From NCBI GenBank assembly GCA_026724425.1, contig JAIUCV010000003.1:48734477-48798476 (forward strand): 64,000 nucleotides of DNA, given 5' to 3'. The position numbers were made by a program, and so were the translations under genes. Of the stretch, positions 24,588 through 35,338 are shown piece after piece. A model generated the notes under the pieces. That model did no database searches. It was given only the letters and a program-made list of their open reading frames with translations, and was not told the DNA's origin. Numbering within the stretch: position 1 is the first letter of the stretch; each line of letters begins with the position of its first letter. Source of the stretch: Erythrophleum ivorense (taxonomy: Eukaryota > Streptophyta > Magnoliopsida > Fabales > Fabaceae).

Positions 24588-26446
24588 CAATTTTGGTTAA
24601 ATGGGCCATATAGCTTACCAATATCATCTTCCATTCATAACACACCTAATGGACCACAAACATCATAATTCCAATCTTGCATTTCGGGTTTAAGGCAAGC
24701 TTTAAAAATTCACTTTCCAAGTTACAGATTTTTTTGACTCCCATATTTTGATATGAAATTCAAAAATTCATAACTAAATTTAAAAAAATTGAAATCATGC
24801 AAACTATACCATTTTAGAAGGCTTAGGAAATCTCCTAATTGCCATAACAAATTTACATTAAAACAACTAGGGTTGCCCCATAAAAGCTGATGGAACAGTA
24901 ATACTAGTCTGGGTGGCATCATACAACTGAATCAGAACTTCAAAAATTCATATCTCCCTTAATACAAATCCAAATGGAGTGCTCTTAGTGGCTATAGAAG
25001 GCTTATGATGTCCATTTTATATCTATAAATTTTCATGAGTATTGGATTTCATTTTACCCACAAATGACATAGAGAAGAAAACTGACTATATGAACAGTAA
25101 TTTAGACAATTTTAAATAATTTGGCCAATTTTGAAAATTCATAATAAATTCTTTAGCGATCCAAATTGGATGCTATTTATCTTTGTAAAAATCTTTAGAT
25201 GAGACATATACTCATGCAAAATTTCATGCACAAAGTTATTCATTTGGTTAGTTTGGAGTTCATCTCAAGATTATGTCACCCTTTGATACTATAATGGGGT
25301 CAAAATGCACTAAATGGCCTCCCACACCATCCATAACCATTTGAGCATGTCTCATAACATAAACACAACATATATAAGCTTTGCAAATGGTCCAATTTAT
25401 CATACATCTCAAAACAACCATTCTTGTTGCACATATGCACCTTCACACCAAGGTATAAGGATGTCAAAAATTCACATAAGCTTACATTTAGTTCCAAATT
25501 CCATTCATACACAACATTTACATGATTTTACAATTGCTCAAGGGTTTACATCTAAAAAATATCCCATATATCTATATACTTTGACATTAAATTACATTAA
25601 AAAACTATTCTATTGTCAAAGTATAGCTATTTATACTCCTTGAAGCCCATTTTTGCTTCCTTGGGCTTCACCTACACATGGTTAGATAGAAAATAGGGGA
25701 GAGTGAGATTCAAAGAATCTTAATAGCTCTTTCACCCTTTCAAGTAAGCAAATTGGGCATATAATCATGTCAAATAATGCAAGCATGCCATAAACACTTC
25801 CAAGAATCATTCAAATCCTAATTTCCATACCATACACACATGTCAAAGCCAAGAACAAACTCTAGGGACTTTTGGTCTAGTCTCACCCTATTTTTGGAAC
25901 TTTTGGTTTAGCTACACCGACCTTTTAGGGACTATTGACTTAGTCTTACTCATTTTTAAGACTTTTGACCTTGCCTCACCCATTCTTAAGGACTTTTGGC
26001 ACAAATTCACTGATAAAAACCAATTTCACATTTCAAAGGAAAATCAAGAAGCATAATGGTACTATAATCATAAATCAATAACAAATGGCATGTCTCATGA
26101 TTCAAATACACATACAAGCATCCAATGACAATCATTCAACTAAGAAATGCATACAAGAAAGGATGGAAAGCTACCTTAGTGCAAGAAGCACAAAATTTTC
26201 CTTGCTTTCTTATGTCTTTGGCTTGGCCTAACACCCACACCTAGGAGGAACTTGATCTACTTGGCCTAGACACATCAAATGTAATGTTTGATTTTTTAAA
26301 AACATAATAAAAATGAGTAAGTTCTCAAAGAAAGTGTAACAGCCAAGAAAAAGAAAAGAAAAAGAAAATAGAAAAGAAATGAGAAAAGAAAAGGGAAAGA
26401 AAAGAAAAGCTGAAAATTTTTGGAAGCTGAAAATTTTCTAAGTCTG

Positions 26447-26675
26447 CTAGCTACAGCCTAGCTATAGCGAATGTACCTACTCGCTATAGCGAGAAATGGT
26501 CTAGCTATAGCGAGATTGCCTTCTAGCTATAGCGAGAAAGCTTCTAGCTATAGCGAGTTCGGGCACCCCATACAAAATCCAGGGAGTTGCTCGCTGTAGC
26601 AACGCCATAGCGAAGACAGAGTTCTGGGACTTATTCGAGCTCGCCGTAGCGAGGGTTATGGCTCGCTATAGCGAG
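26447..26675. repeat. Array of TCGCTATAGCGA palindromes (B1)
   Basis: At least eight units of the form CT(C/A)GCTATAGCGAG or close variants lie within 230 bases, spaced irregularly by 5-60 bases. The perfect unit TCGCTATAGCGA is its own reverse complement. The array is conserved in place in B2 (44183-44411) and B3 (57740-57969). Confidence 0.85.
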
Positions 26676-27166
26676 GGTTAGTCCGGAAAAGCGTGAAAAT
26701 AGAGAATTTGACTTTTTAAACCATCCCAACTCATCCTTTTACTCTGTAACCGACTTAAGCTCACTTTAAGAGAGAGAAAAGGGGCGGAGGAGAGAGAGAG
26801 AAGCTTAGGAGAGGAAGGAAGAACAAGAAAGGTAAGGAATTCCATGGCTTTTCTCTTAGTATGTTACTATTCTCCCCTTATCCTCTCTTCCCACGGTTTT
26901 AATAGTTAAAGTAGTCATGTTTTGAGCTTGGTTCAGAGGAGGGAGAGTGGAAAACCACTCTTAAGGGAGGTTAGAAGTCATGTAGCCTTCTCTTCCTTAC
27001 TTTCTCTTCTTAAGAGTTGAGAGCTTGAGAGAAGAGAAAGAATAGTTAATGAATTCTAGTGAGAGAAAGAACCCTAGCTTGACATGCTTAGTAGGGTTGT
27101 TAGAAAGAGATCCCTAGCTTAAGAATCAAGTATTAAGGTATTAATTCCATGCTTTTGTGTGGTTAG

Positions 27167-27257
27167 GCTCAAGAGGAACTCTCCCATCTAGGAGTTGTTG
27201 TGAAATCCAACAAGGGAGGAGACAATTGACAGAGCAAGTTGAGAATAGCCAACAAAG
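27167..27257 (+). other. Exon-like block in LTR B1
   Basis: A 91-base block preceded by TTAG and followed by GTAG, so it reads AG|GCTCAAGAGG...AACAAAG|GTAGTT. Equivalent blocks of 87-91 bases occur in A1 (8223-8309), A2 (30747-30837), B2 (43602-43690, reverse) and B3 (58419-58509), each with AG before and GT after. It may be an untranslated exon of the LTR transcript (inference). Confidence 0.4.
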
Positions 27258-30200
27258 GTAGTTCTCTCGACTTTCTTTCATGCATAATTGTGTGTTTACA
27301 TTGTCTTGCTTGTGTGTATGAATGATATGAGCTATGAGAAGTGTGTTAGCATGATTATGTGTTATGATTGAGATGATGTTTTAAATGATTGTTGGTTTGC
27401 TTGAGGAAATGGAAAAGCCAATAACCCTATAGCCAAGGTGAGGATGAGCCGAAGCCCTAAGTTGGTTGAGCCAGGTCTCCCAAAAGTGAGGTTGACTCCC
27501 AAAGAGTAAGGGTGAGTCTAAGTACCTCTAAAGTATGGGAAGGCAAATCCAAAAGCCATAAGGAAGGGGTGAGGTTGATCCAAGTACTCAGCGAGCTCTT
27601 GAATGTTATCCATGGCCATTTCACATGTTTTAAATGTTTTCATCATGTTTTATATGCTAACATGCCATACATACATAATGAGACTTGTTGCATGCAATAT
27701 ATGTATGTTTGAATGAGAGTTGAACTACTGAGATTCCATGAATCTCACCCTCCCTCTCCACCATCCAACCATGTCAGGTGGCCCAAGTGAGATTAGGGAT
27801 GGGAGCAACCACCAACAAGCATGAAGCTAGGGATAGAGATGAAGAAAAGTGTAAAGTTTTGTAATACATTGTACATGAGATGTAAGATGTAAATGTTGTA
27901 TATGATGTAGCAATGATAAATATTGTAAGACAATGTATGTATTAACGATGAATGTATGAGAATGAGGTTTATGATGAATGAAAGAGCATGGTTGAATGAG
28001 AAAGAATCCATGATAGCCTAGAATATATGGGTGCATAAGTGGGCATGGGATAGTGAGTTTCCCCAATCTAAGTTATTAGACACTTGAGGCATGATTGATA
28101 GCTCCTAAAGATGCTTTCTCATGTGCTCAAGGAGTCATAGAAGTAGAAAACTTAAGATTGGACCCCATTAGCCACACTTTTGGCCAAGAAAGGGCCTTTT
28201 GCACATGATGTCATAGAATAGCCATATGACCTCTTCTAGCTATGAGATTTGACATGTAGCTAGATTATGTTTAGAGCTTTCTGGGAAGCTAGAGTTCATG
28301 TCATTTAGAGGTCTATAGCATTTTCTATGATTTATCAAAGTTGACATCAGAAATTCGGATTTCAGAAAATCACTGTTCATTTGGTCAGTTTAGAAATCAT
28401 GTCATCTGAGTGGCAAACGTAGTCCAATGGCTACGAAATTTTATACAAAGAAACTAGATGGTCACAGTGACTTGTAGGAACTGGAAGCACCTCATTTAGA
28501 GGTCTATAGAGGAAGTTATGCAATTTCGAAGTTCCTGCCCAGAATCAGACACCCAACCAGACCCGAGGTACTGTTTCATCGGTTTCCGGGAATTTGGCTA
28601 GGTGAACTGATCTGGAAATAATTTTTATCCTCTAGCTAACATCCACATCTTTCCATAGAGATATAGTTTATGAGCATTGGATTTTTGTGGAATTAGTTAG
28701 ACAATTTCAAAGTCCATATCAGTAAACTGTGACAGCAAAGAAGCCCCCTCTGACCAGTGAATGATTTCGATGTCAAACGTAGAGTATGTGAGATATTGAG
28801 ACTTCTACTTATTTTTAGCATGAAGTAGACGTCTCAAGCTTTCTAGAATGATCCAGATCATACAGTTACGATTTTTCTGCATTTAGTTATGGATTTTCAA
28901 ACTTAGCCCAGAAATGAAGCAAAATCTGCCCATAACGAAAATGCATGTCTCCAATCCCTTTTTGCTTTCCATGAGTTTAAAGCATATTGTGGGGATTGAA
29001 ACAAGTCTCAATAGTGCAATTGAGCATGAGGATGAGTAGAGAGAGCTCAACCGGTCCATATTACTTCTAAGTGGATCTCTACCCACACATAGTGCCATAG
29101 GGAAAGAAGCATAAGGTAGAGTAAATTATCTCCCTTGTGAGTTCCGCACGTGCATATGAGTAAGAGGGCATCTTGGGTATGAGCTAGAGGTTAAGGTGTT
29201 ACAGAAAGTCCCCTAGATAGAGGGGTTTGATACCAAGTAAAGTTAGAATAAAATTCTAAATAATGAAAAATGAGGATTTGAGGCTTCAGATGCCCAAAAA
29301 CCAGAGTCAGGGGAGCTCAAAAAATTTACCGAAAAAAGAAGAGGCATTTTTGTAATTTTTAGAAAATTTTGAAAACTCATAGGAGGGTTTTTTAAATAAA
29401 AAATTTGAGTTTTTTAGGATTCTTAAAGGCTCTTAAAACTATGGGAACCTCCAGAGTAGTTGAAACTCCTCCGATGAGCGAGTTAGCAAAAGGTTAACTA
29501 AAATTTTGACCCAACGGTTCAGAATGGTTTCAGATCCCTTTTAAGTGATTTCAAAGGCAATTGTTATGATTAAGAGCAAGGAATATGATGGAAAAGATGG
29601 ATTTCAAAAAGGAGTTGAAATGAGCGAAAATGGTGAAAGTGGAAAATAGGGACTAAAATGCAAAAAGAAAAATTTGCTAAAAGTTGCTTTTTGCCTCATA
29701 AATAATGTCTAGCCCCTTTCTCCTTCTCTCCACTTATGTATTTCTGATCTAAAACAAAGTTGAAGTGACCCAAATAGATGTACCATGAGGGAAGAGAAGA
29801 AAGATTCAAAAGGGTAAGAATTTCTAGTTTTTCATATCCTTTGCTTCATTAAACATGTTCCCCTCTTTCTTCTCTCTCTTTCTATGGTTTTGTTAAGTGA
29901 TATGGTGCTGCTTTATGGTTGAGTTAGTGGAGAGAGGAGAAGATTTGGGAGAGCTCTTGGGAGCATGAGAAAGAGCTCTTAGAAAGCTTGAAACCAAGGT
30001 ATGTGACATGGTGTGATTTTATTTCCTTTTGCTTCTCCTTTTCTCTTGAATTTCGGCCAGATTTAAGGATCCATGTAAGAGGTTTAGTTCTGATTCAAAC
30101 ATGATAGAGGAAGGAGTTTTGAAGCCTAAGGAACCTAAAGAAAGTAATAAAATGCAAGAACAAGCCATAGAAATCAAATTGTGCCAATTAGGGAAGTTGA

Positions 30201-33200
30201 TAGGTAAATGGAAATCTGAAACTTCCTAAGGTTAATTATGTTTATGTAAGAGTATAAACAAGGTCTTGAGATATCTAGGAAGCTTCCCATAAACCAATCG
30301 ATGCAAGAAAGCAAGCAAATTTCATGGGTTCACGTGTGAGTGTATGGTTTGACCACTTTGGGGTTTTCATACTTAGAGAGTGAATTTTTGTGTTCTAAAG
30401 AATTTAGAGGCCTGGATATGAATTATAAGAGTTAAGGGAACCAATGGTTTAAATTTAGTAGGCTTAGTATGAGAGTTGATATCTTAAGGTCTCAATTTAG
30501 GCATAATGAAGCAACATGAGCTAGGGCTCCTTAAAATAAGTTTATGAAGGCTTCAATGAGTTTATGTGGAGCCAAGAGGTCTAAAAAGAAAAGAAATGAG
30601 GAGCCAAGATCAAGATTTAAAGTAGTTGCTTCATAGTGTTCTAAATGAGCATTATGTGTAACTTAAAGCCAAGTAAGCTAGCCTAGCCTTCTTTGAAGCT
30701 AGAATGGGTTCCTAAGCCTAATTTGTGTCATGTTTATTGTGTCTAGGCCAAGAGAGGCAAGAACTCACTTCTTGTGTGTACTTGGTTGAGAGGGAGCAAG
30801 AGAAAGGCAAATAGAAGTTGTGAATTTTGCTTCAAAGGTAACCTTCTAACCTTTCTCTCATATATGTGTGTAGATGTTTTCTTGCTTTGAATGCTTGTTT
30901 GTATATTTGAACTATGAAAAGTATGCTTAGCTAGTAGGGATATGTGTGGTGCCACTTATGTGTCCTAAATTGTTTTTATGTGTGCATAAGACTTGAATAG
31001 ATTTGGTGATGCCAAAAGTCCCTTGATAAGGGTGAGGATGAGACAAAAGCCCCTTAGCATGGGTGATACAAGCCAAAAGTCTCAAGACGAGTAAGGTTTT
31101 GTCAAAAGTGCCAAAGTAAAATGGGTGAGGTAAGTCCAAAGTCCTAAGAGAAGTGTGTGAGGCTAACTGAGGTCTTGAGAGTCTATTTTGATGTGTTTGA
31201 GACTTTGTGAAATGGAAATTATGTTCTTGATATGCATATGTAGTTCATGGATCAAGCATGGCATCCCTTTGCATGAAAATGCATCCATTATATATGATTG
31301 AAAATGTAAAAGGCTATTGAGATTTTTTGAATCTCACCCCCTTCCCTCTCCCAACTCAACATATCTAGGTGGTCCAAGTGAGCAAAGAGATGGAAGCTAC
31401 CACACTTGAAGATGAGAAAATGACAAAAGAGTTGAGTTATCTAGCCATTTGTAATCATATTGTTGGCAAATGATGTAATCTCATGTTGTAAATGATGTAT
31501 AGCCACTTAAACATATGTATATACATGTATATATGATGCATGTATGGAAATTGAAAGCATATGAATGAGAATGGATGTTTTTGACATTGAAATGCATTGA
31601 TGTGGTTGTAAGATCATGTGTAATATGGCTTGTGGCATAGTGAATTTGAGTTTCATGGCTTCTTAAATCAATTGGCATGCATACTTAGGATATTATAGAG
31701 CTTTTAGATGTGTCCAAGTGGTCTTAGTTCAAGGGGAAGACCATTTGGCACCAAATTGAACCATTTTAAGACCAAAATGACCAAATTTGTGAGTTGAACC
31801 CTAACCTGACCAAATGAATGATTTTGAGGCTGAGATTTTGTTCACATATAGATCTCATATAGAGCTTTTTGTTGGTCTAAGAACTGCATGACTTGGAGGT
31901 CTATAGAATTTATTATGATTTTTCAAAGTTTAGCAAATTTTGTATATTGGTATGAGTTATTGTTCATTTGGTTAGAATGTTTTTGTGTCATCCAAGAGAC
32001 AAATGACGTCCAATGGTTCTAAAATTTTATATAGAGAAACTAGACATTTATAGTGACTTGTAGCAACTAGAAGCACCTCATTTAGAAATTTTTAGAGAGA
32101 GAAATGATTTTGTGAATTTTTATATTAGTACTAGTAGTGCTAGCTGAGTTTAAGTACTATTCCATCAATTTTCATTAGCTTATTGTTATTTTCTTGGTCT
32201 ATAGTTATTTTTTCCTTAAAGTAGATATTTTTAGATTTCTAAATTTGTATAGTTTGCCTGAATTGGATTTTTTTGAAATTAGTTATGAATTTTCGAATTT
32301 CATATTAGTAAACTATATTAGAACTCTAAGATAGCCAAACCTATATTCCTTTCTTGTTGTCAATCATAGTCTAAATGCTATTTTCATAGTCTAGAACTAA
32401 TTTTAACATGAATTTAACATTTAGGGATTTCCAAAAAGCTATGGTTTGTTGGGTTTCAATTTCTTTATAATTAATTATGAATTTTCAAATGTGATGACAG
32501 AAACTTAGTTCTGGAACTTGAGGCTAATTGTTGAAAACCATGGGAAGAGCTTGAAATTCATGTTTCTTGTCAGATTTTGTGATGAATCTGAGTTACTATG
32601 ATATGTTAAGAATATATTTGAGTTAAGGAAGGATTAAATGACTCATATACTAAAAGTTGGACAATTTCAGTTATCGTTTGTTCACTCTCCCGTTGCCTTG
32701 CAAGTGCATATGTGATAAAACCATGGTAGATGCCTTCAATTACATAAATTGAGATGTATGAATATATGGTGTTACATTAAACAAGACACAAACACATGAA
32801 CTAACTCTAGCCTCACATAAACATACGAGCTGTATCTAGCTTATGACACCATTATGGTTTCATACAAGGGCTTAATGAAGCAACCTATATAATTCAAGGT
32901 ATTGGCTCCCATTTCTCACTCATTCTAAGTCACATTACTCCATTAAAAGTCATTAGAGCTATCACAAATTCAATCCAAGGAGCCAAATATCAAGTTACTT
33001 CTTTATACCTAAAAAGGGAACCTAACTTTCAACTTTCAAAAAATGGTTTCTAAATTCAAACCAATGGCTTTTTTAGTGTTTATTAATCATATATAGACCA
33101 TTTCTATCCTTGGAATCAAAGAAAAATCTCCTTATGTGTCACTTCTCCATTTAGGTCAAGATGCACACCATACTTGGAGCCTATGGAATTTTCTTGATTT

Positions 33201-33601
33201 TACTAGGGAACTTGCTATCCATAAAGATTTCTAAATGTCTTGGGATCTTAAGCACACTCTTAGACAACTTAAATCACCGTTAGAAAGTTTCAAATTTGCC
33301 AAAGTGCATCCAAATCCCTAATTACCATACTTTGTTCTCTAATGGTTCTTTTTGCATCCTAATTGTTTCATTTGATTTCCTATGCCTCAAAGTCTCACTT
33401 ACTATCAAGTATAAATCATAAATAGGCCCCTATCACATGATCCCTAATTTGGCCAAAAAATAGGAAAAGGAGAAGAGCCAAAGGGATGCATGATAGGCAT
33501 GAAAAATTACTTTGTTAGGAAGCCTTTCAAGAGTACTTTGTTATGCTTCGAAGGGCTCTTCCAATTTCTCTCCTCCACTTATTGAACTAGCCACCAATCT
33601 T

Positions 33602-33711
33602 GAATTTAAATTTAATTGCACTAGAAACTACCAAAGGGGAAAATAAAATAGTTAGTTCCTAGTGCTAAATTTAAATTTACTTTTCCCTTTTGGTAGTTTC
33701 TAGTGCATTAG
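33602..33711. repeat. Small fold-back (hairpin) sequence
   Basis: GCACTAGAAACTACCAAA at about 33618 is mirrored by TTTGGTAGTTTCTAGTGC near 33690-33707, with shorter inner and outer pairings (AATTTAAATTTA). It begins where copy C2 loses its end, so it may mark the truncation or be a small inserted fold-back element. Confidence 0.6.
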
Positions 33712-35338
33712 TAGTTTCTTCTAATATGAATGCCCAAGTGAATGCCATGGTGATTTTACCTTGCTAATATGAAATTTTCCATGGTTAATGCCCATGTCCA
33801 CACAAGATTCAAGGGATTGTTAACTCCTAATCATTCATGTTATTTTGCACACTTTTGTTCAGAAATAGGTGCTTAGTGTAATATTCGGTGTTTCAACATT
33901 GGACTAAATAAAATAGTTAGTATTCTTATACTAAGTGAAATCCCCAAATAGGAGTAAATCAGACAAAGAAAAAGAGTAGAAGCCTAATATAAGAAAAGAA
34001 ATGGGCTAAAAGGTTGAGTTTTAGGCCTAAAAAAGGCAACAGTAACGAGTCTGACAATGCAATAGGAGAAAATTAGAAGTTTAAATATTTTATAGTATAT
34101 TAAAAGAGTAAGATATTTTTTATTATAATATAACTAAATGAGGCAACCTACTTAAATAGAACTGATAAAATTGGTCAAAACCTTAATTACATGCAAACTA
34201 AGGTAACTAGTGGCACAAGTGTAGCTTGAGCTATTTTAAACTATTTTAAGCCACTTCAAACCTAAAGAATGATTATTTGAGTACAAAGGATCTTGAAATA
34301 TCCTATGCCGTATAATTATCTAGAAAGATTAAGTTTTTGGCTTAGAATCAGAGTGAAATAAATGTAATGGCAAAATTGTAATTTTGACTAAAATGATACA
34401 GAAAACTAGGGTTTTATTTTAAATTAATAATAGATAGATATAAGGATAATTCTCATCAGCCTAAAATAAAAAGGGCATCCTAGTTTGGCCTAAATCTTTA
34501 AATAGTGCAAGAACAGATAAATAGTGGTAGTATTGTAAAGCAAAAAGTATTTGGAATTTAAATATAGTGAGAATTAATATGAGAAAAAAATATCTCTCAT
34601 CGTAATATGATAACATATGGCTCATAGATTAATTAGATGAAACCAGTTTAATTAAATCCCTGACGGTGTGCAAATTAAGGTTTCTAATATCTATATTTTA
34701 GACTAGACTTTTCCAAACTATTTTAAACCTTTAAAACCTCTGAGTAGATATTTTTGGTAAAGAAGAGAACCTAAAATTTCGTATGGAATAGATGATTTTT
34801 GAAAAGAATGAAAAATGAGCTCAAATAAAGGAAATAAATCAAAGAAATGTAATTAGTATTTTTTTAAATTTGTTAAAAATATCTTAGATTTTCTTCTTGA
34901 GGTCATACCCTTCTTCCCCCTCATATGGCATCAACTTTTAGCAACTTAAAATAAATCCATGGAGGTGTGAAAAGGAGGAAGAGACAGAAAAAGAAGGAAG
35001 GCAAATTAGTTTCTTAAAAAGGTAAAATTTATGGTTGACCCCTTGAGCAAAAGAGGTGATTTAAAAAAGCTAAATAAACAACAAGAAATTACGACTAAAG
35101 AGCTTTTAAGTAAGGTATGTATCAAGCCATGTGAATTGCTATTCTTTGAAACCTAAACCTTGAGATAGTTTAGCCAAGAGAGAGAGATGGAGGAAAAGGC
35201 TTGAACTTGAGGAAAACTTAATAGAAACAAAGGTTTGGAAGGAAAAGGAGTTAGATTATGTAAATAAAATTATATAGGAAGCTATAGAACTTAAGCTAGT
35301 GTCACTAGGGTTTTAGATAAGCCATGGAAATTTCAAAA

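Larger units (their letters stand above)
26335..29203 (+). mobile_element. Family B long LTR, complete (copy B1)
   Basis: A 2,869-base element starting TGTAACAGCC and ending AAGGTGTTACA, with a perfect 5-bp duplication GAAAG (26330-26334 and 29204-29208). It sits 55 bases inside A2. In order it carries an A/G-only tract (about 26345-26409), a cluster of TCGCTATAGCGA-type palindromes (26447-26675), an exon-like block (27167-27257), the CCAAAAGTC-type array (27420-27590) and the TGAGATTC palindrome (27729-27747). No gag or pol. A solo LTR is the simplest reading. Confidence 0.85.
26280..32776 (+). mobile_element. Family A long LTR (copy A2), containing B1
   Basis: Starts TGTAATGTTTG and ends ATATGGTGTTACA. 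Without the B1 insertion it is about 3.6 kb, close to the 3.8 kb of A1. Flanks are TCAAA (26275-26279) and TTAAA (32777-32781), a 5-bp duplication with one mismatch. Sequence after the B1 insertion (from 29209) aligns to A1 from about 6670. It holds an exon-like block (30747-30837), a CCAAAAGTC array (31000-31165) and the palindrome (31318-31336). No coding capacity; probably a solo LTR. Confidence 0.75.
24588..33600 (-). mobile_element. Family C-like element (copy C2), split by nested insertions
   Basis: Two pieces, 24588-26279 and 32777-33600, rejoin across the A2 insertion. ACACATCAAA at the left and TTAAACAAGACACAAACA at the right together match the unbroken CATATCAAATAAGACACAA near 36796 in copy C3. 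The left side includes the reverse form of the CCAAAAGTC array (25875-26005) and the TGAGATTC palindrome (25704-25722). The right side stops near 33600 without the TATTACA end, so the copy is truncated there. No coding capacity. Confidence 0.55.

Noticed and set aside
26447..26675. CRISPR-like array
   Set aside because: Units are short palindromes with irregular spacing, inside a plant LTR element; no spacer-repeat regularity.
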